From UBA8199 sp035358715 (lineage in GTDB: Bacteria > Verrucomicrobiota > Verrucomicrobiia > Limisphaerales > UBA8199), in NCBI GenBank assembly GCA_035358715.1, contig DAOPPX010000001.1, positions 1-64,000 on the forward strand: a stretch of 64,000 nucleotides of DNA. Direction: 5' to 3'. The position numbers and the translations under genes are program-made. This document shows, piece by piece, positions 43,203 to 52,300 of this stretch; position 1 is the stretch's first letter, and each line of letters starts with the position of its first letter. The notes beneath the pieces were generated by a model. The model was not told the origin of the DNA. It did not search any database and saw only the letters and a list, made by a program, of their open reading frames with translations.

Positions 43203-43634
43203 TCAAAATTCGTCAATGGATTTGCGCCGCTTGGGTTTGCCCAGGAAGGCCTCGTAGGTTGGTGCCCGGTGGACAGCGAGCGCTTCCGCTCGATGGTTCC
43301 CGTCCTGCAACGTCCAGCCCCAGGCTTCATGGTAGAGCAATAGAACCGGGGGAAGCCGCTCGCCGCGTCGCAGTTGGCTGAGGTATTTGCGGACTCCGCG
43401 CCGGTAATGTCCCTTGCGGCAAAACGTCTGCCCGGCTTTGGGAAGATCAAGTTTCAAGGTCACGGGTCCTGCCCACAGATAATCGCCCGGATCGAAAGGC
43501 AGCGCGAAGGCTGTCCCCGGTTTGTGAAACCTGGAAAACCAGACTCCTGCCTCGCGCCACTCCTGCCATTTGCCCCGGAGGCTGCGGGCCGCGTCATGCG
43601 CGGTTTCAAACACGCGAGGTTTCTTCGCGCTCAC
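43203..43634 (-). CDS. ParB-like nuclease-fold protein
   Basis: A 143-aa protein; the GTG start at 43634 overlaps the stop of the 63-aa gene (GTGA), preferred over long upstream reading that is antisense noise. The C-terminal half carries 'QDGNHRAEALAVHRAPTYEA', the G-N-H-R-x-x-A signature of the ParB/Srx-like fold, preceded by 'KYLSQLRRGERLPPVLLLYH'. ParB-like proteins bind CTP/ATP and DNA, or act as nucleases or kinases. Coupled to the radical SAM and AAA genes, hinting at shared function. Confidence 0.7.
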   Translation of the reverse strand: MSAKKPRVFETAHDAARSLRGKWQEWREAGVWFSRFHKPGTAFALPFDPGDYLWAGPVTLKLDLPKAGQTFCRKGHYRRGVRKYLSQLRRGERLPPVLLLYHEAWGWTLQDGNHRAEALAVHRAPTYEAFLGKPKRRKSIDEF

Positions 43635-43822
43635 AACCAGCCCACGGTTCGCCCGTTCATGTCCCATTGCTCTCCGATGAGCGAGGCGGCTTCGCGCCGG
43701 GTCAAATCGGCTTTGACCAGCTTGTCCTTCCCGTCGAAGACATCCCATCGCCCGCGGGGGTTTCTCTGCCGATACCAGTGGGGCGGGTTTGGGCTGGCAA
43801 CCTTTTTCCGGCGCTTCTTCAT
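43631..43822 (-). CDS. small basic protein (63 aa)
   Basis: ATG at 43822 overlaps the radical SAM stop (ATGA), and its own stop overlaps the ParB-like start (GTGA). The N-terminus is Lys/Arg-rich ('MKKRRKKVASPNPPHWYRQR'), then 'RWDVFDGKDKLVKADLTRRE' and a C-terminal helix. Very basic, so a nucleic-acid-binding role, or a peptide substrate for the adjacent radical SAM enzyme, is conceivable; neither is demonstrated. Confidence 0.6.
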   Translation of the reverse strand: MKKRRKKVASPNPPHWYRQRNPRGRWDVFDGKDKLVKADLTRREAASLIGEQWDMNGRTVGWL

Positions 43823-44946
43823 GCAGCCAATTCAACGGCTGGTTGCTCCACCCTCTCAAATTCTCTGAGCAGCGGTTCGAGTTTGGGCTTCTCGCGACGA
43901 AGCCACCGGCTGGCGAATCCGAGGCATCCTCGGCAGCGTTTGCCACCGTTGCAATTCCGGTGCAGCCGCTCTTCGGCCTGGGGGAACTGCTCATGCACCG
44001 CCTTCAGCAGTTCATAGCGCAGAGCGAATAAGCGCAAAGCGCCGCCCCGGATGTGCCCCAACGGTGCTCTGCCTCCGTAACAGCAGACATCGCGGATGCT
44101 GCCGTCGGGGTTAATGGTAAACTTGAGTTCTGGTGCGGGGTGGCAGAGCCCGTCTTGCTGGCCCATTCCATTCTTCAGTGCCCTGCCGGCGGGGCTGAGG
44201 CGTTCCGGCTCAGTCCACTTGGCGTCAACGCCAACGTTGCCGGATTTGATTCCTTCGAGCAGCAATGGGATAGCGTGATGCCCCGGCTGCATCAGGGCTG
44301 CGTCCCTGGTATCATAATATTCCTCCTCGGACATACGCTCGCCGCACCCGTCACAGCGATGGCTGTTCTCCTCGCAAACCAAAGCTCCGCCGCATTGGCA
44401 CAAGGGCTCAGGCAGATCGAACCATTCACAGGGATTTTCCAGGGCCTCCTGGAGGGCCCGCCGGCTGATGATGTGCTTTTCCCCCTTCCGGAACGCATCG
44501 TGCCAGATCGAGTTGGAGATGCGGATGCTCAATCTCTCGCGCGCAACGGATTCGCCGACGATGCCGGCAAACCGGCAGGTGTCCTTCCACGACCGGAGCC
44601 ACCATCCGTTGGTGGTCATTTCCATTTCCAGATCCTGGCTCAAAGGGTGACGCCAAATGTAAGTATAGATAGCGGCAAAGCGTTCCAAATCCAGAGTTGG
44701 TTCACCGCCCAGGAGGTTGAGCCGGCTGCGGAAACCCCAGTCCCCGAAGGTCCTTGCGGCCAGGAGGACTTCATCGAGGACTTCGAACGCCATCCAGCCG
44801 GCATCCCCTTGGGGGGCGGCGCCAAACATGCAATGGGCGCAGGCGAAATTGCAGCGCTTGGTCAGGAGAAGGGTGAATGTGACCTCTCGATCCTCTCCGC
44901 AGGCGAGAGCGCTCCGCCATTCTTCGAGTTTACTGGCTTGGTTCAC
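43819..44946 (-). CDS. radical SAM enzyme
   Basis: A 375-aa protein starting at GTG 44946, which overlaps the AAA stop (GTGA). The radical SAM motif is 'TKRCNFACAHC' (C32-x3-C36-x2-C39), binding the [4Fe-4S] cluster that cleaves SAM. Next is 'LLGGEPTLD' (the GGE SAM-contact). A Cys-rich insert ('CQCGGALVCEENSHRCDGCG') and a C-terminal SPASM-like set ('RDVCCYGG', 'CNGGKRCRGCLG') may bind more clusters or zinc. SPASM-type enzymes often modify peptides or proteins. Such a gene is unusual in a plasmid-like backbone. Confidence 0.85.
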   Translation of the reverse strand: MNQASKLEEWRSALACGEDREVTFTLLLTKRCNFACAHCMFGAAPQGDAGWMAFEVLDEVLLAARTFGDWGFRSRLNLLGGEPTLDLERFAAIYTYIWRHPLSQDLEMEMTTNGWWLRSWKDTCRFAGIVGESVARERLSIRISNSIWHDAFRKGEKHIISRRALQEALENPCEWFDLPEPLCQCGGALVCEENSHRCDGCGERMSEEEYYDTRDAALMQPGHHAIPLLLEGIKSGNVGVDAKWTEPERLSPAGRALKNGMGQQDGLCHPAPELKFTINPDGSIRDVCCYGGRAPLGHIRGGALRLFALRYELLKAVHEQFPQAEERLHRNCNGGKRCRGCLGFASRWLRREKPKLEPLLREFERVEQPAVELAA

Positions 44947-46565
44947 GCTTTCAGAGTTTCGCTGGCTTTGGCGCTGCCGTTCGGGCGCCACTTCAAGGCC
45001 CATACCAAATCCTCTTTCGTCACGGGCTTCCCTCTCTGGATTGCGAGCAGCTTAACCAGCTTCACCAGTTGACGGATGTCGCGGCCGGACAAGTGATGTT
45101 CTTGGGCGAATTCCCGGTAGGCAGCGTCACAAAGGCCAACCTTTTGGATCTCGCCTTGAATGTGGAAAAGCTCTCTGCGCTCGTCGGGGTCAGGATACTG
45201 GTACTCCACGTGAACCAGCGCCCTGGAGCTGATGGCGTCGTCAATGGCGGTTCCCTTGTTGGTGGTCAGGAAACAAAGGCCGCTCAAATTTTCCAGCAAC
45301 CTCAGGAAAACGCCAACGATCGCGTTCTGAACGATGTCGTCGGCGCGGGCGCGCACAAAAACATCGGCCTCGTTGATCAGCAGGACAGCGTTCCAGCGCC
45401 GGGCACGCAGCAGGGCCTGGCGCAGATTCTCCTCCACCTCTGGGGGGCTGATTCCGAGTTGAGAACATTGCAGCTCATATAGCGGCCGGTGGTTCTGTTC
45501 GGCGAATACCTGAGCCGTCAGAGTCTTGCCCAAACCAGGGTCGCCCTTGAGAAGGACCAAGCATCCCCCGGTCTTGCCGGAGACAACATCCCGGTCTTTG
45601 AGCTCGAAGGCGTGCCGCAGCACCTCAAGCAACCGGCGGGTCTCCTGGGGAAGGACGAGGTAACCGTCAATATCATCCTGGTATTGATACGGCTTTAGAT
45701 CGGCGACATGGGCAATGATTTCCGCATGGCCGACCAGGTCGTAGGCATAAACCAGTGGATGCTGCGGCATCTCCACTTCCCGTCCTTCCTCATTCCACTG
45801 GGAGACGTCCGCCACTTTCTCATCACCGGTGTCCTTGAGGTTGTGGTAATGGTCCATTACCGCCAAGCCGGGCAGATCGGGATTCTCCGGCAGGCGGTAC
45901 GTCTCGGGCTTCCAGCTCCCTTCCGTGTCGCGGCTCTGGACCCAGCCGTCGGCGACAAACTGTTCCCCGGTTTGCGCATGGCATTCCTCGTAAAGCTTCC
46001 GGTGGTGGCGGTATGCAGTCAGCAGTTCGTCAGATTCCAAACGCAACCCGGATGCCTCGAGAATCTGCGCAAGGTTCCTGCCTCGCAGGTCCCGGTTGTA
46101 GAAATCGATGCTGACTTCCTTCCGCTGCCCCAGTTGCCAGGCGACCAGACGCAACCGGACGTGCGGCGCGGAATATCGTCCCCCGTTGTCCTCGCTCACG
46201 TTCTCAATCACGTAGGGCAGCCAATGCCGCATCTCGTTGTTGTGAAGAAACACCCAATAATGGGGCAGCTTGCCCAGGCAAAGGATGAGCGCTTCCTTCA
46301 GTGCGCCGACGGACTTGATTTTGTTCAGCAACGGGTTTTCCTGAACCTCGATCAAGTTCCGCAACTGGCGCATGAGGCGGCTGATTTCCTTGGAAGGGTT
46401 CCGCAGCCTTTGGCAGGCCTCAAACAAGGTGCGCCGGTCCGGCTGCGGCAGAAACTGGTGGCCGACCTCCACAAAAGGTTGCTGGGCCCGCTTGGCGATA
46501 TCGAGCAGGTCCTTCTTTTCCAGCTTGAGGCCGTGGAACAATTCCAGTGGGATTTGCAGTTGCAT
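44943..46565 (-). CDS. AAA+ ATPase
   Basis: A 540-aa protein starting at ATG 46565. An N-terminal ~330-residue region has no named domain. The C-terminal AAA module has Walker A GDPGLGKT near residue 341, Walker B 'VLLINEADVF' near 392 (N in place of the common D), 'FLTTN' sensor 1, and 'AISSRALVHVEYQYPDPDER' with the arginine finger. Classical AAA remodelling ATPase, likely hexameric. The coupled radical SAM enzyme suggests joint action on one substrate, an inference from the shared start/stop. Confidence 0.8.
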   Translation of the reverse strand: MQLQIPLELFHGLKLEKKDLLDIAKRAQQPFVEVGHQFLPQPDRRTLFEACQRLRNPSKEISRLMRQLRNLIEVQENPLLNKIKSVGALKEALILCLGKLPHYWVFLHNNEMRHWLPYVIENVSEDNGGRYSAPHVRLRLVAWQLGQRKEVSIDFYNRDLRGRNLAQILEASGLRLESDELLTAYRHHRKLYEECHAQTGEQFVADGWVQSRDTEGSWKPETYRLPENPDLPGLAVMDHYHNLKDTGDEKVADVSQWNEEGREVEMPQHPLVYAYDLVGHAEIIAHVADLKPYQYQDDIDGYLVLPQETRRLLEVLRHAFELKDRDVVSGKTGGCLVLLKGDPGLGKTLTAQVFAEQNHRPLYELQCSQLGISPPEVEENLRQALLRARRWNAVLLINEADVFVRARADDIVQNAIVGVFLRLLENLSGLCFLTTNKGTAIDDAISSRALVHVEYQYPDPDERRELFHIQGEIQKVGLCDAAYREFAQEHHLSGRDIRQLVKLVKLLAIQRGKPVTKEDLVWALKWRPNGSAKASETLKA

Positions 46566-46588
46566 GATGTCCGACTCAGAGAACTCCT

Positions 46589-46864
46589 CTACCCCTTCGG
46601 CCGTGGAAGCGGTTTTCTGCCCCGCCGGGCTTTGGTCGCCTTGAGCACCTGCCTTTCCCGCCACACGCGATGCCGGGAGCAAACGAACAGGCGTTCCCCC
46701 CGCTCGGTTTTGGTTCGTTGGCTGTTCCAGTCCACGGCGGTTTCGCCGCAATACTCGACTCGCAGTCTCCGATTTCTGGTGAGGCTGACTTTGGCCCCGG
46801 CGGTCCCTTCGACTATCTCCAGCGTTCCAAGGATCTCGTTACCTTCAGGCGACATGGCTTTCAT
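46589..46864 (-). CDS. hypothetical protein (91 aa)
   Basis: From ATG 46864 (or 46855). A beta-rich N-terminal domain ('ILGTLEIVEGTAGAKVSLTR', 'LRVEYCGETAVDWNSQRT') with a strongly basic tail ('KATKARRGRKPLPRPKG'), typical of a small nucleic-acid-binding protein. Unrecognised. 5 bp after the 504-aa gene. Confidence 0.6.
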   Translation of the reverse strand: MKAMSPEGNEILGTLEIVEGTAGAKVSLTRNRRLRVEYCGETAVDWNSQRTKTERGERLFVCSRHRVWRERQVLKATKARRGRKPLPRPKG

Positions 46865-46869
46865 TGGCT

Positions 46870-48384
46870 TTAGGTTTCGTCCGATTCCAGCCTCCATTCG
46901 AGGAACTGCCGGTTCTGGTAGAGCTTGCGAATAGTCTCCGCGCAGGTGGCTTCAGACTGAAGCAGGCCAAACGGGTGGTGTTCAGGAGTGAGTCCGTAAT
47001 AGCCGGCCTGCTCGTGCCGGGTGTGCCGCAGCACGTCTTCCACCCGATACGGCGGCGGCCCGGTTGGCGCCAGCGCCAGGATTTCGTCCCGCTGCGGACT
47101 ATGCAGCGGGGCCAGGCGGCGCTCGAGATACGCGCAGAGATTTGTGAACCAGACTCTGTCGAACGGTTCGCGCTCTCCGCACGCTTGCGTTCCGTTGTGC
47201 AGGTAAGAAAGAAACCCAGGAGCCAGGCTGAATGGATCTTCTTGCGAGGTCAATTCCATCAAGGACTGGATCTCTGCCTTTGGCAGAAGATGATAACAGG
47301 TGCCCCATACCTGTGGCGGGAAATGCATCTGCACAGAGGGAACACAGTAATCGGCCTTGATGACATGTGCGGAAATCTGCGCTGCCGAACTCCAAAATGT
47401 GCTGAATCCGTTTTCGTCCAGGAGAAGACACTTTTGGCCCGCGAGCGGGACTACCTCCGTGATCTCGCTGAAGCCCGGAAAGCGGCCGCAAGTCAGGCGG
47501 CACTTCTGCAAGACATCTTTGGTGTCCTGCATTCTTTGTCGCAGCCGCGCCTCCAGGTGGGCCGGCAGATGCAACTTTTTCAGGAAAACTGGCGCTTTCG
47601 CTGCTTTGTGGTACCAAATGGCGGCACGATCAAAATCCACGCGCCGAGGCGGTTCCTCCGTCGGACTCTGGTTTCCAACCGGTATGCAATCCACCAGGCA
47701 TTTGTCGAGGTCGGCCGGGCCGCTGAAAAGATAGGACTGAGCCTCCGTCTTCACCAAACAGGGGAATCGCCGGAGCAGTTGGCGGATAGGGGTGTGGTAT
47801 AGTCCCAGGCGGTGGTCGGTGTTCGCCTGCTGGATTGCTGTTTCCAGCGCCGCCAGCGCTTCGTTCCAGCTTTGCACGCCGCAATACCGTGTTTGTCGCA
47901 GTGCCTCGAAGTTCTCCGTCACCCACGTTAAGGCCCCTTCGGTGCCAACCAGGTGTGGCCCCTCGCAAGTTTGGCTGCTGGGGAGTCGGTTCAACAAGGT
48001 GGCCTCCGGCGTGAGCAGATAGGCCCCCTGTAATTCCGCGTTCATATCGTGACCGTGGAAGAAGAGTTCATCGAGCAAGTAAAAGGTCGTCCCGTTGCGC
48101 AGCACCAGCAGCGTTACCTGTTTGGCGTTGGGAAATGGGCTGCGTGCGGCAGGCAAAACCCTGGCGTGGATAATCTCAAACGCAAGTATGCGGTTGTCCG
48201 GGTTGCCGGCGATCCCCGTCGGCCTCCCCGCCTCGGGCACAACTTGGCCCCACAACTTCTGGAGCTCAGGAAATCGTTGGCAGACCGCTTGCAGGTCCGG
48301 CGACAGGCTCTTGCCTTGTGCTGCCAGGCGCCGCTGAAGCAGATGCGTCTGCGTCTCCAGCGCGTCGCGGAGGGAGAGGTTCAT
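46870..48384 (-). CDS. hypothetical protein (504 aa)
   Basis: Unrecognised large protein. Structured throughout: 'RPTGIAGNPDNRILAFEIIH', 'TLLVLRNGTTFYLLDELFFH', 'GLYHTPIRQLLRRFPCLVKT', 'LPAHLEARLRQRMQDTKDVL', 'GQKCLLLDENGFSTFWSSAA'. No P-loop, nuclease or membrane motif was found. It is the largest unknown of this operon and sits directly upstream of the AAA/radical SAM pair; its conservation in similar elements would tell whether it is part of that machine. Confidence 0.65.
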   Translation of the reverse strand: MNLSLRDALETQTHLLQRRLAAQGKSLSPDLQAVCQRFPELQKLWGQVVPEAGRPTGIAGNPDNRILAFEIIHARVLPAARSPFPNAKQVTLLVLRNGTTFYLLDELFFHGHDMNAELQGAYLLTPEATLLNRLPSSQTCEGPHLVGTEGALTWVTENFEALRQTRYCGVQSWNEALAALETAIQQANTDHRLGLYHTPIRQLLRRFPCLVKTEAQSYLFSGPADLDKCLVDCIPVGNQSPTEEPPRRVDFDRAAIWYHKAAKAPVFLKKLHLPAHLEARLRQRMQDTKDVLQKCRLTCGRFPGFSEITEVVPLAGQKCLLLDENGFSTFWSSAAQISAHVIKADYCVPSVQMHFPPQVWGTCYHLLPKAEIQSLMELTSQEDPFSLAPGFLSYLHNGTQACGEREPFDRVWFTNLCAYLERRLAPLHSPQRDEILALAPTGPPPYRVEDVLRHTRHEQAGYYGLTPEHHPFGLLQSEATCAETIRKLYQNRQFLEWRLESDET

Positions 48385-48408
48385 GAATGCGGCTCCTGGC
48401 AGAAAGTA

Positions 48409-48579
48409 TCAGCCCTCGATCTGGAGCCCCTTCAGCGTCATTCGCTGACGGCCGGCACTGAGGGATTCTCTTGCCGAGACCACCCCGGTCTGCACAACGG
48501 TCAGGAATTCCTGGACCATCCTGCCGTGCTTGCGTTGCGCCACAATGACCGTGTCGCCTTCCTGGCAGTTGAATTGCAT
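48409..48579 (-). CDS. small hypothetical protein (56 aa)
   Basis: From ATG 48579 ('MQFNCQEGDTVIVAQRKHGR'). Compact beta-type sequence ending 'SAGRQRMTLKGLQIEG'. 24 bp upstream of the 504-aa gene in the same direction. Unrecognised. Confidence 0.6.
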   Translation of the reverse strand: MQFNCQEGDTVIVAQRKHGRMVQEFLTVVQTGVVSARESLSAGRQRMTLKGLQIEG

Positions 48580-48625
48580 CACCGGCGTTCTTCTCACGCC
48601 TTATGTTTGCCGCCAAAGTCTGCGC

Positions 48626-49027
48626 TCAGAGCAGGACCGGGCGGGCGAACACGGCTGAGCCCTTCTTGACGAAGGTAAGGCGCACGTCGATCCCTTCGGC
48701 GCTGACCGGGAATTGCCCGGTTTGAATCCCGCGGAACAACTCGACCAGTTCCGGCGATGACATCCGGTAGATGTATGGCCGGCCCGGCTCGATATCTTCA
48801 AAGAGCGCCACCGCGCAGGAACTCCCCTTTGCGGCATAGGAGAAGCGGATTCGAGCAGAGAATTCAATGTTCTCTTGCAGCGTGACATTTGCGGGCGGCG
48901 ATGCGTGACGGGGGAGCCCCACGACCCGGATGCCGGTTAGTCTGGGATCCGGCGCGCCGGGGTACCAGTAAAGGGGCTGGAAATACAATCGCCACCCCCT
49001 GCACGGCCTCTTGACCGCATCGTGCAT
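48626..49027 (-). CDS. hypothetical protein (133 aa)
   Basis: From ATG 49027. Beta-rich: 'WRLYFQPLYWYPGAPDPRLT', 'NIEFSARIRFSYAAKGSSCA', 'IDVRLTFVKKGSAVFARPVL'. Acidic to neutral, no membrane helix. Unrecognised. 3 bp after the small 56-aa ORF. Confidence 0.6.
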   Translation of the reverse strand: MHDAVKRPCRGWRLYFQPLYWYPGAPDPRLTGIRVVGLPRHASPPANVTLQENIEFSARIRFSYAAKGSSCAVALFEDIEPGRPYIYRMSSPELVELFRGIQTGQFPVSAEGIDVRLTFVKKGSAVFARPVLL

Positions 49028-49030
49028 GGA

Positions 49031-49201
49031 TCACTCTTCGCAATGCTTTTGGACTGAAGCGCTGATCTTCATCTTCATCTTGTCGAGGTCGGCTGCATCA
49101 CCCTGCAAGACAGCGGATTCTGGGAGCCCAGTTAAGATTTGTTTGGCCAGGCTTACACAGGCCCGCCAATTCTGGTACGAGCGCCAAGCGGGAGTTGCCA
49201 C
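49031..49201 (-). CDS. small hypothetical protein (56 aa), start uncertain
   Basis: A short leftward ORF read from GTG 49201 ('VATPAWRSYQNWRACVSLAK') to TGA at 49031-49033, 3 bp before the next gene. AGAAGG lies just upstream of the GTG. The tight spacing to the following gene argues for translation. It would be the first gene of the 12-kb leftward operon; the promoter must then lie in the region shared with the giant gene. Confidence 0.45.
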   Translation of the reverse strand: MATPAWRSYQNWRACVSLAKQILTGLPESAVLQGDAADLDKMKMKISASVQKHCEE

Positions 49202-49259
49202 GAGCCTTCTGGCACGCGCGGGCTGTGGATCAGCATACCGACATACCGACAAAGAAACC

Positions 49260-49288
49260 TTGTGAGCGATAACGCGTTCTGATTTAAT
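49260..49288 (+). promoter_or_regulatory. candidate promoter of the giant repeat gene
   Basis: TTGTGA (49260-49265) and TTTAAT (49283-49288), spaced 17 bp, lie about 33 bp upstream of the ATG at 49321. The -10 box has one mismatch to consensus and the -35 box two. Confidence 0.35.
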
Positions 49289-49320
49289 TAGGACTGTTCG
49301 CAACAGCTGGCTTAACGGGA

Positions 49321-52300
49321 ATGTTGAGGATGAAACGACTCGGCAAAGCGGTATGGCTGACGATTTGGGTTTGCGCAGCAATATTCGGCACGTCCACACG
49401 CGCCCAACCTACCGATCAGCAGGTAATTGATTACGTCAAGAACGCATGGGAGCTCACCGACCTGACCGATGACGTGATCAGCCAAACATTGGACACGTCC
49501 TATTCAGGGATCCCCTTCAAGGATTATGTTTCGTATTTCCTGGTGGCGCCGGATATTCTTAATCCGCTGGCTTCAGGCGATTACACAACTGCGGCTAGTA
49601 AAGGGGCCGACTTCGCAGCAGACCAGTCCATCTCCTATCTTTTGGAGCAGGCGGGCCTCTCGGGCGTATTTGCGCCTGCAAGGCTTGCAAACTGGCCAAT
49701 TGAACACAGTTTGAACCTGTTTCGCCAGGCCGTTCAGGACGCCACTTTCAAAAACCAAATGAAGCTCTACTTCGCGGCTCGCGCTGCAGGGAATAGCTAT
49801 TCCGACATAATCAATTTGGCCGACAGCGACGTCATGAGTGCGAGTCCCGATATTCTCAAGAACAATCGGGACACCATCACAAAATATGAAGGCTGGCTTG
49901 CTTTTGAACCCAGCTATTTGGTTGGTTCTGTCCCGGGCTACACGCCTGCGCAATTCTACGATTATGCAGAACAACAATGGCTCGCAGCTAAGGCTTACAA
50001 CAATTATGCAGCCGACCAGGCGACCGTCCGCGATGCCTTCCGTGCGTCCGCTGTTCCCCAAGCCCCCGTCATCACCCAACAGCCGCAGGACGCTGTAATT
50101 GCCTCCGGCCAGAACTTCACATTTACAGTCGTGGCCACCGGCACTGGTCCCTTCCAATATGTCTGGGAAAAAGACGGGGTGCCGTATGCCGGCCCTTATG
50201 GCGCATCCTTCAGCGCCACCGACGCCGGCCAGTATGCCGTCACGGTTTTCGATGCCCAAAGCCTTTCAACCCGCAGCCGCACCGCCACCCTCACTGTGAA
50301 CAACGGCGAACCAGTTGCCATTACTGCACCCGCGGCCAGTGCCACCGTTTCCGGCATCACGACCGTGTGCGCCAGTGTGAGCGGCGCTACCAAGGTGGAG
50401 TTCTACCTCGATGGCGTCCGACAATTTACGGATTCCGGCGCGCCCTTTGCCTGGACATGGAGCTCAGCGTTGTCCGTTAATGGTGTGCATGCACTCACTG
50501 CCAAGGCATACAACGGCACGATGCTCCTTGGAGCCAGTGCCGCCGTAAGCGTGACAGTGAACAACACGGCGCCTCCTCCCTGCGACGATCCAGCGGAACC
50601 GAACGATTCCTCCCTCACTGCCACGCCGCTCATGTTCGGCGTCTCCTCCAATGGCTTCATTTGCACGCCACAAGATGTGGATTGGTTCCGGGTTGACGTA
50701 GTCACGCCGGGGGTTTTGACCTTCGACTTGGTGGTTCCGGCAACCAACGATTTTGACTTGGAGCTATACGGTCCCGATTCTGCCTACGTCACAGGCTCGT
50801 ATAACAGCACAGGATTGCCGGAGCACATCGCATACAACGCGAACGTTCCCGGCACATACTACGTGCGCGTTTATGGCTACCCCGTTGGGAACGGGTCTTA
50901 CAGCTCCACCAGCCCTTATACCATCAGCGCTGGACTCGTATCCGGCCCGGTCTCGATTTTGACGCCGCCGCTCAACCGCACCGTGCCCGCCGGGGCAAGC
51001 GCCAGCTTCAGCGTGATCGCCACTGGCGCACCGTCGCTCGCCTATCAATGGCAGCGCGACAGCGCGGACATTCCGGGCGCGACGGGCCCCACTTACGCCA
51101 CCTCAGTTTTGACACTGGCCGACAACGGCGCGCAGTTCCGCGTTCGCGTCACTAACGCCTTTGGTTCCACGCTCAGCGCCCCGGCCACGCTCACCGTAAC
51201 CACGGCCAATGCGATCACATGGACCGGTGCGGCGGGTGACGGAAACTGGTTCAACCGCACCAACTGGAATCCCATGATCGTGCCGGGGGGAGGTGATGTC
51301 GTTCAACTGAATTCTGGTAGCGTAAACATGCCCGTCAATGCCCAATATGCCGTTATCAATTTAGCTGGTGGCACGCTTAACAGCACATTCACGCTCAGTG
51401 GTAGCATGAACTGGACTGGTGGAACCTTGTCTGGCGACCTGACGATTGGGACCGGCGGGGTGCTGACGCTCAGCGGCGCTGTCGACAAGACCATGAATGG
51501 CGCGGTGCTGCGCAACGGGGGCACGGTGATTTGGGGTGGGACCGGCAACCTAGTCATGAACAACGGTTCGGACATCGAGAACCTGGCTGGCGGGCTCTTC
51601 GACGTGCAAACCGACGCGACGATGTATTGGCCGGGCAACGGCTACGCTCCAACCTTCAATAACGCGGGCACCTTCCGCAAGTCGGGCGGCACCGGCACCA
51701 CTACGCTCAGCAGCGTGAGTTTCAACAATGTGGGGGCGCTGGAGTTGCTCAGCGGTTCGCTCACCGTCGGCAGTCAATTCAACCAGACAGGGACTTGCAC
51801 CATAACCGCCGGAACGTTGACTCTGCAAAGCGGGGGGACTTGCCAGGGCAGCTTCGCCGTTTCAGCCAGTTCATCACTCCAGTTGGCCGGAGGCAGTTTC
51901 GTGCTCAGTTCCAACGTGGTGTTTTCCGGGCCTGGCCTGAGCCGGGTCAGCAACGCGAGCGTCACCTTCAACGGCTCGTATAACCTGCCGAACATTCAGT
52001 TCGATACTGGCACCACGCTGCTCGGCACGTTCACGCTCACCGGCACCATGAGCTGGACGGGTGGAACACTGGCGGGTGATATGACGATTGCGCCGGGCGG
52101 GGTGCTAACACTCAGTGGTAATGCGGACAAGACCATGAACGGCGCGGTGCTGCGCAACGGAGGCACGGTGATTTGGAGTGGGGCGGGCAACCTGGTAATG
52201 AACAACGGTTCGGATATCGAGAACCTGGCCGGCGGGCTCTTCGACGTGCAAACCGACGCGACGATGTATTGGCCGGGCAACGGCTACGCGCCAACCTTCA

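Noticed and set aside
44053..45072. Plus-strand open frame of 339 codons opposite the radical SAM gene
   Set aside because: Shadow of the CxxxCxxC protein; no domain signature.
45708..46934. Plus-strand open frame of 408 codons opposite the AAA gene
   Set aside because: Composition is antisense-like and it conflicts with the Walker-motif protein on the minus strand.
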